DNA of 21,639 bases from an uncultured Lachnospiraceae bacterium. GTDB lineage: Bacteria; Bacillota; Clostridia; Lachnospirales; Lachnospiraceae. Every line of letters begins with the position of its first letter. Positions within the stretch are counted from its first letter, which is position 1. The stretch is from contig CAKRTZ010000039.1 of assembly GCA_934402515.1 (NCBI GenBank), positions 1-21,639 of the forward strand, read 5' to 3'. The notes under the pieces are model-generated. The model saw only the letters and a program-made list of their open reading frames with translations. It was not told the origin of the DNA and did not search any database. This document shows, one piece after another, positions 15,290 to 21,639 of the stretch. A program made the translations under genes and the position numbers.

Positions 15290-16705
15290 ATGAAACCGTT
15301 TATGGATAACGACTTTTTGCTGACCACGGACACCGCCAGAAAGCTGTTCCACGACTATGCCAACCCCATGCCCATTCTGGACTATCACTGCCATATCGAC
15401 CCAAAAGAAATTGCCCAGGACCGCCAATTTTCCAACATCACCCAGGTCTGGCTGGGAGGTGACCATTACAAATGGCGCTTTATGCGTTCCTGCGGTGTGG
15501 AAGAACATTTCATCACAGGGAACGCTCCCGACAAGGAAAAATTTATGCAATGGACGAAATGTCTGGGAACTGCCATCGGAAATCCCTTATACCACTGGTC
15601 CCACCTGGAGCTGCAGCGGTACTTCGGCTACACCGGACATCTGTGTGAACAGACCGCTGAGGAAGTCTGGGAACTGTGTAACCGCAAGCTTTCCGACCCG
15701 TCCATGAGTGCCCGGAATCTCATCCGGAAGTCCCATGTGACCCTGCTGTGTACCACCGATGATCCGGCAGACTCCCTGAAATGGCATAAGAAGCTCCGGG
15801 AGGATTCCACTTTTGAAGTTCAGGTGTTACCGGCCTTCCGCCCGGATAAATCCATGAATCTGGAAAAGCCGGATTTTCCAGCATATCTGGACAGACTGTC
15901 TAAGGTGAGTGAAACCCCAATTACTTCCTTTGCCTTCTTAAAAAAAGCACTGCAAAAACGCATGGATTTTTTCGAGGTCTTGGGATGCCGTGTGTCGGAT
16001 CACGGTCTGGACACCATCATGTACGCCCCGGCTTCCGAAGAAAAGGTGGAAGAAATTTTTCAAAAAGGGCGAAAGGGGGATGCTCTCACTCCTGAAGAGA
16101 TCCTTCAATATAAAACCGCTTTTCTGCTATTTGTCAGCAGTGAATACCGGAAACGGAACTGGGTGATGCAGCTTCATTACGGCTGCAAACGGGACAACAA
16201 TGAGGAATTATACGAAAAAGTCGGTGCCGATACCGGTTTTGACTGTATCAACAGTGCAACCTTTTCTGCTCCCCTGGCTGACCTTTTAAATGCCTTAAAC
16301 AGCAGGGGCGCTTTACCGAAAACCATCCTTTACAGCTTAAATCCCAATGACAACGCTGCCATCGGCACCATCATCGGCTGTTTCCAAAATGAAGAGGCGA
16401 GGGGAAAGATCCAACAGGGAAGTGCCTGGTGGTTCAACGACCACAAGACCGGCATCCAGGAACAGCTTACCTCTCTGGCAAATCTGGGAAATCTGGCCGG
16501 CTTTGTGGGAATGCTTACGGATTCCAGAAGCTTTCTTTCCTACACCCGGCATGAATATTTCCGCCGGATTCTGTGTGAACTGTTGGGGGGATGGGTTGAA
16601 AATGGAGAATACCCCCAGGATTATGACTTGCTGGGACAGATCGTCACCGGTATCTGTTATAACAATGCGGTGCGATACTTTGGATTTGCGTTAAAAGAAC
16701 TGTAA
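15290..16705 (+). CDS. uxaC: Glucuronate/galacturonate isomerase UxaC
   Basis: UxaC converts D-glucuronate to D-fructuronate and D-galacturonate to D-tagaturonate, the first step of hexuronate breakdown from pectin, host glycans or glucuronides. The 471 residues match the family length and begin with FMDNDFLLTTDTARKLFHDY and the metal-site-like DYHCHIDP (31-38). Later segments typical of the family include MQLHYGCKRDNN, the SLNPNDNAAIGTIIGCFQNE stretch, WWFNDHKTG and MLTDSRSFLSYTRHEYFRR near the C-terminus. GGGAGG precedes the ATG. It stands alone; the reductase, dehydratase and kinase of the pathway are not in this window. Confidence 0.97.
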   Translation: MKPFMDNDFLLTTDTARKLFHDYANPMPILDYHCHIDPKEIAQDRQFSNITQVWLGGDHYKWRFMRSCGVEEHFITGNAPDKEKFMQWTKCLGTAIGNPLYHWSHLELQRYFGYTGHLCEQTAEEVWELCNRKLSDPSMSARNLIRKSHVTLLCTTDDPADSLKWHKKLREDSTFEVQVLPAFRPDKSMNLEKPDFPAYLDRLSKVSETPITSFAFLKKALQKRMDFFEVLGCRVSDHGLDTIMYAPASEEKVEEIFQKGRKGDALTPEEILQYKTAFLLFVSSEYRKRNWVMQLHYGCKRDNNEELYEKVGADTGFDCINSATFSAPLADLLNALNSRGALPKTILYSLNPNDNAAIGTIIGCFQNEEARGKIQQGSAWWFNDHKTGIQEQLTSLANLGNLAGFVGMLTDSRSFLSYTRHEYFRRILCELLGGWVENGEYPQDYDLLGQIVTGICYNNAVRYFGFALKEL

Positions 16706-16708
16706 TTT

Positions 16709-16763
16709 AAACATCCCCGTCAGGCGTGTACCTCATTTGGTACTTCACCTGGCGGGGATGTTT
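16709..16763 (+). terminator. Terminator of uxaC, possibly shared with buk
   Basis: AAACATCCCCGTCAGG and CCTGGCGGGGATGTTT form a 16-bp stem with one G-T wobble, and an inner GTACC/GGTAC helix extends it. On the plus strand GCTTTTTCTATTTT follows, giving a U-rich tail. On the minus strand only three T follow the stem, so termination of ptb-buk here would be weaker. Confidence 0.85.
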
Positions 16764-16789
16764 GCTTTTTCTATTTTATTTCGCTGGGA

Positions 16790-17860
16790 TTAGTTGTACT
16801 GCATTGCCTTCTCTTCGCCGTTTAATACGCGCAGTCCGCCCTGTACCAGTGCAAGGAGCTCGTCCTCACCGGGATATACGGTTACCGGTGCGATAAAGCC
16901 AGCCTTTGCAGTCAGTTCATCGGTGATTGCTTTGTTATAAGCAATACCACCGGTAATGATGATCTGGTCTACTTTGCCTTCCAGTACACAGGCCATGGAG
17001 CCCATGTCCTTCGCTACCTGGAGAACAAATGCGTCTTTAACCAGTTTAGCTTTCTCATCGCCAGCCGCAATGCTCTTCATCACATCACGCATATCGTTGG
17101 TTCCCAGGTATGCGTTCAGGCCACCGTTACCAACTAACATCTTGGTTACTTCCTTCTGGGTGTATTTGCCGGAGAAGCAAAGTTTTACCAATGCACCGTT
17201 GGGAACTGCTCCTGCACGCTCGGGAGAAAATGCGCCATCGCCATCCAAAGCGTTAAATACATCTACGACTTTACCCTGTCTGTGAGCACCAACAGAAACA
17301 CCGCCGCCCATGTGAACAACGATCAGGTTCAGGGAATCATAGGGCTTGCCCACTTCCTTCGCATATCTCTTGGCAACTGCTTTCTGGTTCAGTGCGTGGA
17401 AGATACTTACACGGGGCAGATCGGGATGACCGGACAGTCTTGCTTCCGGCATCAGCTCGTCAACAACTACGGGATCAACGATAAACGCAGGAACGCCTAC
17501 GGAATCAGCGATCTCTTTTGCCAGGATACCGCCTAAGTTGGAGGCATGCTGACCCATAACGCCCACTTCCAGATCCCTGATCAGAGCATCGTTTACTTCA
17601 TAAGTACCGCCGGGGATGGGTTTTAACATACCGCCACGACCAACAACCATACCTAAGGACTTCACATCGAAGTCTTTTTCCTTTAAGAAGGAAAGGATGA
17701 TGTTTTTACGGAAATCTTTCTGGGAAATGATGGTGGGATACTGTGCGATCTCCTCGGTGGAGTGACGCAGAGTTTCCTCGAATAATAAGTTCTCATCCTC
17801 AAACACGCCGATTTTGGTGGAGGTGGAACCGGGATTGATAATCAAACTTTTAATAGCCAT
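16790..17860 (-). CDS. buk: Butyrate kinase
   Basis: Buk makes butyrate and ATP from butyryl phosphate and ADP, the last step of one of the two main butyrate routes in gut anaerobes. The 356 residues have the acetokinase-type ASKHA fold: INPGSTSTKIGVFED (8-22), VVGRGGMLKPIPGG (72-85), HMGGGVSVGAHRQGKVVD and the FSPERAG segment, and a C-terminal ITGGIAYNKAI. The butyrate-kinase length and ISQKDFRKN-type N-terminus favour Buk over acetate kinase (about 400). The ptb gene 25 bases upstream fixes the substrate. AAGGAG lies 7 bases before the ATG. Confidence 0.96.
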   Translation of the reverse strand: MAIKSLIINPGSTSTKIGVFEDENLLFEETLRHSTEEIAQYPTIISQKDFRKNIILSFLKEKDFDVKSLGMVVGRGGMLKPIPGGTYEVNDALIRDLEVGVMGQHASNLGGILAKEIADSVGVPAFIVDPVVVDELMPEARLSGHPDLPRVSIFHALNQKAVAKRYAKEVGKPYDSLNLIVVHMGGGVSVGAHRQGKVVDVFNALDGDGAFSPERAGAVPNGALVKLCFSGKYTQKEVTKMLVGNGGLNAYLGTNDMRDVMKSIAAGDEKAKLVKDAFVLQVAKDMGSMACVLEGKVDQIIITGGIAYNKAITDELTAKAGFIAPVTVYPGEDELLALVQGGLRVLNGEEKAMQYN

Positions 17861-17885
17861 AATGTTTCTCCTTGTTTTCGTCAGC

Positions 17886-18809
17886 TTACTGCTGTTTCTT
17901 TAATTCCTCTGCAACGACTGCTGCCAGTGCGATGGAATTTACCTTGGTCTCGAAAGTGTCGGAACGGGAGGTCAGAATTGCCGGAGCTTTGGTTCCGGTG
18001 AGGATACAACCGTTCTTCACACCAGGTACCATGTGTACGATAGCCTTGTAAACCAGGTTTCCTGCATGGATGTCCGGGAACAGAAGAATATCTGCATCGC
18101 CCTGAACCTTACGGTTGGTAGCGCCTTTCTCAATGGCTGCTGCCTTATCGATGGCGATATCCAGGGAAAGAGGTCCGTCTACGATACAGCCCTGGATCTT
18201 GCCCTCTTCACACATCCTGGTGAGCTCGTCTGCCTCTACGGTAACAGGCATCTTGGGGTTCACAACTTCAACTGCTGCCAGAGGAGCAACCTTGGGAACT
18301 TCCACGCCGCATGCTTTTGCCACATTGACAGTGTATTCAATAATGGAAACCTTGTCCTCCAGTGTGGGGTAGGGCATGAAGGCTACATCGGTTAAGAATA
18401 ACAGACGGTCAATGCCGGGGATCTCAAATACACATACATGGGACAGCGCCTTACCGGTACGAAGACCTACCTCTTTATTCAGAATACTCTTTAAGAAAGT
18501 CTTGGAATCCAACAGACCCTTCATGTACATATCAGCCTTGCCGTCATGTACTAATTTCACTGCAGTCAGGGATGCCTCCACGATATCGGGCTCGTTGATG
18601 ATTTCGTACTCAGCCAGATCCATATCTAACTGTGCAGCGATCTCACGGATCTTTGCCTCATCACCTACCAGGATTGCGTCGGCGATACCGCGCTCTTTGG
18701 CAGCCTTTACTGCCTCTAATACAGCCTTGTCCTGTGCTGCGGCTACGGATACAACCTTCTTGCCACAGGTAGAGACTTTGGATAACAACTCGTCAAAATT
18801 CTTGCTCAT
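17886..18809 (-). CDS. ptb: Phosphate butyryltransferase
   Basis: Ptb converts butyryl-CoA and phosphate to butyryl phosphate and CoA. The 307 residues show the phosphate acyltransferase fold, with AVKAAKERGIADAILVGDE (33-51), MYMKGLLDSKTFLKSILNKE, LSHVCVFEIPG, and a C-terminal DILLFPDIHAGNLVYK and GTKAPAILTSRSDT. These fit Ptb better than Pta, and pairing with buk settles it. The mRNA leader has AAAGGAG 13 bases before the ATG and a small GCGTG/CACGC hairpin. The pair allows butyrate formation with substrate-level ATP; the butyryl-CoA pathway genes are elsewhere. Confidence 0.95.
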   Translation of the reverse strand: MSKNFDELLSKVSTCGKKVVSVAAAQDKAVLEAVKAAKERGIADAILVGDEAKIREIAAQLDMDLAEYEIINEPDIVEASLTAVKLVHDGKADMYMKGLLDSKTFLKSILNKEVGLRTGKALSHVCVFEIPGIDRLLFLTDVAFMPYPTLEDKVSIIEYTVNVAKACGVEVPKVAPLAAVEVVNPKMPVTVEADELTRMCEEGKIQGCIVDGPLSLDIAIDKAAAIEKGATNRKVQGDADILLFPDIHAGNLVYKAIVHMVPGVKNGCILTGTKAPAILTSRSDTFETKVNSIALAAVVAEELKKQQ

Positions 18810-18866
18810 TTGGAATTATGAACTCCTTTCCACCTTTGTTCATGCGTGTTTGCACGCTTTGTTAAA

Positions 18867-18895
18867 AGAATAACACTACTGCGGGCAAAATGCAA
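18867..18895 (-). promoter_or_regulatory. Promoter of ptb-buk
   Basis: TTGCAT (18890-18895) and TATTCT (18867-18872) on the minus strand are 17 bases apart. The expected start near 18860 gives a leader of about 50 bases with a 5-bp GCGTG/CACGC hairpin (18844-18857) before the ribosome binding site. Confidence 0.6.
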
Positions 18896-18961
18896 CTGTT
18901 GGGGGTGGGAATTCGTAGTTCATCAGTTCATTATATAGATATTATTCATTTCGTTAAATTT

Positions 18962-19207
18962 TTAAATCAAATGAAACTCCCTATAAAGCTGTTGACGAAC
19001 TTCCGGGTCAGTGGAGGCACGGGCAACATCATCAATACGTCCTTTTTCCACTAATAAATTTACCAGCCTGCCAAGTAGATTTTCTCCCTGCAAAATTCCC
19101 TCCCGTCTGCCAGTCTCTTTTCCAATGGAGATTCCTTCCGCTCTCCCCTCTCGGAGTGCTTTATTCCTGATATCCTTCGCTTCATAATTCAAAATCTGTC
19201 CACCCAT
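18962..19207 (-). CDS. Possible separately translated C-terminal part of Rpn-like copy A (81 residues)
   Basis: Inside copy A, in the same frame, ATG at 19207 is preceded by GGAGG and GAGG with spacings of 11 and 5 bases. It would give MGGQILNYEAKDIRN and on to the shared end. In E. coli Rpn proteins, an intragenic start makes a small C-terminal partner that blocks the full-length nuclease; I infer the same layout here. Alternatively the motif is a by-product of the codons for KKEVEEIM. Confidence 0.4.
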   Translation of the reverse strand: MGGQILNYEAKDIRNKALREGRAEGISIGKETGRREGILQGENLLGRLVNLLVEKGRIDDVARASTDPEVRQQLYREFHLI

Positions 19208-19936
19208 GATTTCCTCAACCTCCTTCTTCACACCGGCATATTTTCCTGCACGGAACATCGCCACTTTATCAATCATTGCCTTTATCGACTGTCTGGTAAA
19301 CTCTGTAATCTCTCCGCCTTGTTCCAACAAACTCAGCCGTTGGAAAATGTCCCGGTATGTATGACGCAGTTCTAACCTCGCATCCACATCCCTTTCCAGT
19401 AATTCCAACTGATATCTCAAAAAATAATAGGGTAACAAGAACAATAACCGTTTCTCAAAAATTTCCTCCAGCCCGTAGTCCTGCACCTTCACCACCGGAA
19501 TTTCATAAGACACATCTCCTCCCGGTGTGACTATCCGCATTTTAATGGAGGATGGTGTGGTAGTCTCTGTCCGTAAGTACAGCACCGCCGCATGGGGGAA
19601 GATAAAAGTGCTCTCGTCCTTGGAGTAGTCCGCCATAGTCAGGGCAATCTGTGCGCCATACTCAAACAGTCGCAGCGTCAGGCTACCATCTTCCGTACTC
19701 TGGCACTCAAAATGGTAACGAACCGTTGTCTCTTCATTGATAGAGAAATTGGAATCTGTGATTCGTTTCTGGTCATTCCCCGTGGTAATGAAAAATTCAT
19801 TGTTGTACAACTTCACATCCGCATCTAGGGGATAGTTCGTCTGGAATGCCTCGTTTACTAACGGGATCAGTAAACTGGGGCAGTCCACGCTCAGCGTCCG
19901 CTGGGCATCATCGTAGGGTGTACTGGTGTTGCTCAT
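18962..19936 (-). CDS. Rpn/PD-(D/E)XK nuclease-like protein, copy A
   Basis: The 324-residue protein resembles the Rpn and PD-(D/E)XK nuclease families often labelled transposase-like. The likely active site is D61 in RITDSNF with E77-x-Q79 in YHFECQS, the D...ExQ form seen in Rpn proteins. A helical middle (160-245) is followed by a Gly/Glu/Arg-rich tail from EGRAEGISIGKE. Function could be DNA cleavage in phage defence or recombination; neither is shown here. AAGGAG is close to the ATG, below an 11-bp leader stem. An internal site GGAGGTTGAGG-AAATC-ATG at residue 244 (19207) would start an 81-residue C-terminal protein. Copy B, one gene upstream, is the template or sister. Confidence 0.85.
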   Translation of the reverse strand: MSNTSTPYDDAQRTLSVDCPSLLIPLVNEAFQTNYPLDADVKLYNNEFFITTGNDQKRITDSNFSINEETTVRYHFECQSTEDGSLTLRLFEYGAQIALTMADYSKDESTFIFPHAAVLYLRTETTTPSSIKMRIVTPGGDVSYEIPVVKVQDYGLEEIFEKRLLFLLPYYFLRYQLELLERDVDARLELRHTYRDIFQRLSLLEQGGEITEFTRQSIKAMIDKVAMFRAGKYAGVKKEVEEIMGGQILNYEAKDIRNKALREGRAEGISIGKETGRREGILQGENLLGRLVNLLVEKGRIDDVARASTDPEVRQQLYREFHLI

Positions 19937-19945
19937 CTTCTCCTT

Positions 19946-19989
19946 CTTTCCCTGCTTTCTATCAGTTTCCTTCTAACAGCAGGGCAAAG
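19946..19989 (-). promoter_or_regulatory. Leader stem of Rpn-like copy A
   Basis: On the minus strand CTTTGCCCTGCT can pair with AGCAGGGAAAG as 11 bp with one bulged G, ending 3 bases before the AAGGAG ribosome binding site. The same stem is kept in copy B (21028-21071). It could modulate ribosome access or mRNA stability. Confidence 0.45.
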
Positions 19990-20055
19990 CAGCTTCAACA
20001 CCCCAGTATTATTTTATCTTAAGTAAATTTCTTTTATTATCATCTCGCTAATTTT

Positions 20056-20289
20056 CTAAATCAAGTGGAACTCCCTGTAAAGCTGTTGACGAACCTTCTG
20101 ATCAGTAGAGGCTCGTTCAATGTCCGTGGTACGCCCTTCTCCCAGAAGTAATTTTACCAGTTTACCAAGCAATTCCTCGCCTTCTTGTCTGCCAGCCTCT
20201 TTTCCAATAGAGATTCCTTCCGCTCTCCCCTCTCGGAGTGCTTTATTCCTGATATCCTTTGCCTCATAATTCAAGATCTGTCCACCCAT
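20056..20289 (-). CDS. Possible separately translated C-terminal part of Rpn-like copy B (77 residues)
   Basis: ATG at 20289 lies in the same frame as copy B, with the same GGAGG and GAGG sites upstream as in copy A. The product would contain nearly all of the region that differs between the copies, which is what a copy-specific partner or antitoxin would need. There is no direct proof of translation. Confidence 0.4.
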   Translation of the reverse strand: MGGQILNYEAKDIRNKALREGRAEGISIGKEAGRQEGEELLGKLVKLLLGEGRTTDIERASTDQKVRQQLYREFHLI

Positions 20290-21018
20290 GATTTCCTCAA
20301 CCTCCTTCTTCACACCGGCATATTTTCCTGCCCGGAACATCGCCACTTTATCAATCATCGCCTTTATCGACTGTCTGGTAAACTCTGTAATCTCCCCGCC
20401 TTGCTCTAGCAGACTCAGCCGTTGGAAAATGTCCCGGTATGTATCACGCAGTGACTGTCTCGCATCTACATCCCTTTCCAACAGTTCCAACTGGTATCTC
20501 AAAAAGTAGTAGGGTAACAAAAATAGTAATCTCTTGTCAAAGATTTCCTCCAGCCCGTAGTCCTGCACTTTCACCACCGGGATTTCATAGGACACATCTC
20601 CTCCCGGTGTGACTATCCGCATTTTAATAAAGGATGGTGTGCTATTCTCTGTCCTCAAGTACAATACCGCCGCATGAGGGAAGATAAAAGTGCTCTCGTC
20701 CTTGGAATAGTCTGCCATGGTCAAGGCTATCTGTGCTCCATACTCAAAGAGTCTTAGCGTCAGACTTCCATCCTCTGTACTCTGGCATTCAAAGTGGTAA
20801 CGAACCGTTGTCTCTCCATTAATAGAAAAATTGGAGTCTGTGATTCGTTTCTGGTCATTCCCTGTGGTAATGAAAAATTCGTTGTTGTACAGCTTCACAT
20901 CCGCATCCAAGGGATAGTCTGTCCGGAATGCCTCATTCACCAATGGTATCAATAAACTGGGGCAGTCCACGCTCAGCGTCCGCTGGGCATCATCGTAGGG
21001 TGTACTGGTGTTGCTCAT
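20056..21018 (-). CDS. Rpn/PD-(D/E)XK nuclease-like protein, copy B
   Basis: This 320-residue paralogue matches copy A over the first 272 residues with about 10 differences, none at the presumed catalytic D61, E77 or Q79. From residue 273 it changes abruptly: a 4-residue deletion and about 14 substitutions in 48 positions, before an identical last 12 residues. The internal ATG at residue 244 (20289) and its GGAGGTTGAGG site are conserved. It has a clear promoter (21121-21149), while copy A has none as good, so the two are probably read together from here. Family function is inferred as a nuclease with roles proposed in recombination or phage defence. Confidence 0.85.
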   Translation of the reverse strand: MSNTSTPYDDAQRTLSVDCPSLLIPLVNEAFRTDYPLDADVKLYNNEFFITTGNDQKRITDSNFSINGETTVRYHFECQSTEDGSLTLRLFEYGAQIALTMADYSKDESTFIFPHAAVLYLRTENSTPSFIKMRIVTPGGDVSYEIPVVKVQDYGLEEIFDKRLLFLLPYYFLRYQLELLERDVDARQSLRDTYRDIFQRLSLLEQGGEITEFTRQSIKAMIDKVAMFRAGKYAGVKKEVEEIMGGQILNYEAKDIRNKALREGRAEGISIGKEAGRQEGEELLGKLVKLLLGEGRTTDIERASTDQKVRQQLYREFHLI

Positions 21019-21027
21019 CTTCTCCTT

Positions 21028-21071
21028 CTTTCCCTGCTTTCTATCAGTTTCCTTCTAACAGCAGGGCAAAG
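21028..21071 (-). promoter_or_regulatory. Leader stem of Rpn-like copy B
   Basis: The same 11-bp bulged stem as in copy A sits just before the ribosome binding site. Both arms are unchanged between the copies, although neighbouring leader bases have drifted. Confidence 0.45.
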
Positions 21072-21120
21072 CAGTTTCAGCACCCCAGTATTATTTTATC
21101 TTTCGTTAGTTCCTAATTTT

Positions 21121-21149
21121 ATTATACCCAACACAGCATTCACAGGCAA
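21121..21149 (-). promoter_or_regulatory. Promoter of the Rpn-like gene pair
   Basis: TTGCCT (21144-21149) and TATAAT (21121-21126) on the minus strand are 17 bases apart, giving a leader of about 95 bases to copy B. It lies just outside the duplicated unit, so copy A lacks it. Confidence 0.68.
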
Positions 21150-21174
21150 CGGATTTATAACTTTTTAGACTTAT

Positions 21175-21348
21175 TTAATATTCTAAATCAAACTTCTGCT
21201 TATCATGAACTGTAAGGTCTTTGTCTAGCTGTACCTCAATCAATTTTAACTCTGTATGCAATACAGGTGGCAGACAGATTTCATCTACATCAAAATTTGT
21301 TGGATGCAATAAAGAAAGCCTTAAATCAAGAAGCATTTGGATACGCAT
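21175..21348 (-). CDS. Short unrecognised ORF or gene remnant (57 residues)
   Basis: An ATG-started frame encodes 57 residues beginning MRIQMLLDLRLSLLH and ending QKFDLEY, rich in Leu and Asp. No clear ribosome binding site precedes it. Its last bases and stop region (TTGATTTAGAA then ATTA on the minus strand) nearly match the 3' end of Rpn-like copy B, but in another frame. It may be the end of a decayed third unit, or a chance ORF. I do not recognise the protein. Confidence 0.3.
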   Translation of the reverse strand: MRIQMLLDLRLSLLHPTNFDVDEICLPPVLHTELKLIEVQLDKDLTVHDKQKFDLEY

Positions 21349-21566
21349 TATAAAAGGAAGCCGTCAACTTGAGAATTTGATAGTCGCTCTCCGGTAGTTT
21401 CATTCAGTTTTCACCTGGGGGATTGCTACTCGATTGAGTAAAAGAAACGAAAGGTTCTGTGGAGAGATTTTACCCGGATGGGCATATAACAAGCTTTTTC
21501 ACTTTTTTGCCCAGTTCCGCTGAAAAAATGGAGAAGTTCATGGGGTTAGTCACATGTTATGTTAAA
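21349..21566. other. Gene-free stretch with stem-forming segments
   Basis: No convincing gene is seen. On the plus strand, CTCTCC near 21385 can pair with GGAGAG near 21463, enclosing a GTTTC/GAAAC pair and a TACTC-GATT-GAGTA hairpin. A TGGGCA/TGCCCA stem follows near 21480-21512. Short open frames exist on both strands but lack ribosome binding sites. It could be a structured RNA, a leader, or mobile element debris. Confidence 0.35.
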
Positions 21567-21605
21567 TTGTACCCCGTGTCAAGGACACGTTGGGTACAAT
21601 TTTTT
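21567..21605 (+). terminator. Strong rightward terminator hairpin (or mobile element end)
   Basis: TTGTACCC (21567-21574) pairs with GGGTACAA (21592-21599), with an inner CGTGT/ACACG helix, and six T follow. As a terminator it would end a plus-strand transcript whose source is not evident here. The surrounding AATTGTACCC, TTTTACCC and similar repeats would also fit the end of an insertion sequence whose genes lie to the right. Confidence 0.65.
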
Positions 21606-21639
21606 ACCCAATTTTATCCTGCCAATAAAGGATTTATTC

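Larger units (their letters stand above)
18962..21103. repeat. Tandem duplication, unit about 1.08 kb
   Basis: The two Rpn-like genes and about 85 bases of leader upstream of each are direct repeats with a start-to-start offset of 1082 bases. Homology ends at the ATTATTTTATCTT stretch (about 20018 in copy A, 21103 in copy B). A further 30 bases downstream of each stop codon are also similar. Many differences are silent, so this is an old duplication under purifying selection rather than a recent one. Confidence 0.9.

Noticed and set aside
18962..21018. The Rpn-like genes as an active transposon
   Set aside because: No terminal inverted repeats or target duplications are visible around either copy; the similarity is a plain tandem duplication of gene plus leader.
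21445..21639. Rightward open frame running to the window end
   Set aside because: No ribosome binding site at GTG or ATG candidates, it passes through the perfect terminator-like hairpin, and the product is not recognisable. More sequence to the right is needed to exclude it.
1..21639. CRISPR array
   Set aside because: No set of short, regularly spaced direct repeats was seen; the only clear direct repeat is the 1.08-kb Rpn-like gene duplication.

Overview
The window looks like a chromosomal piece from a low-to-mid GC Gram-positive anaerobe, most likely a Lachnospiraceae-type clostridium. The support is the AAGGAGG-type ribosome binding sites, an ECF-type RibU under an FMN riboswitch, DUF975-type membrane proteins, a ptb-buk butyrate pair, and Rpn-like PD-(D/E)XK proteins of a kind common in that family. 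Species cannot be named from the sequence alone.

Positions 1-6150 are read leftwards. A dense gene string runs YcxB-like protein, tsaE, tsaB, rimI, rnz-like, a membrane-anchored unknown, tsaD, ispD. It holds three Tsa proteins for the tRNA t6A modification, a ribosomal-protein acetyltransferase, a tRNA 3'-end nuclease-like protein and an isoprenoid enzyme. Two tRNA-Ser genes (UGA, then GGA) follow under their own strong promoter. A second strong leftward promoter near position 100 points out of the window.

Positions 6150-9900 carry ribU, with an FMN riboswitch, an intrinsic terminator and an unusually long leader, and then tex. A rightward pair follows (10004-11175): a small membrane protein translationally coupled to a DUF975 protein. 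Leftward secA-prfB (11347-15118) is the classic protein export/termination pair, with prfB carrying the programmed +1 frameshift at an in-frame TGA. Rightward uxaC (hexuronate catabolism) is divergent from secA and has a perfect 12-bp palindrome at its promoter. Leftward ptb-buk (16790-18809) turns butyryl-CoA into butyrate plus ATP.

The right end (18900-21639) is accessory in character. Two tandem, nearly identical Rpn/PD-(D/E)XK nuclease-like genes share their 5' leaders. They are about 96% identical over the first 272 residues and then diverge sharply over the last 50. Both keep a strong internal ribosome binding site and ATG at residue 244 that would give a separate C-terminal protein of 77-81 residues. 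This matches the layout of nuclease/intragenic-antitoxin Rpn systems and is the best candidate here for an undescribed system. Beyond them lie a short unrecognised ORF, a region with RNA-like stems, and a strong rightward terminator hairpin that could instead be the end of a mobile element.
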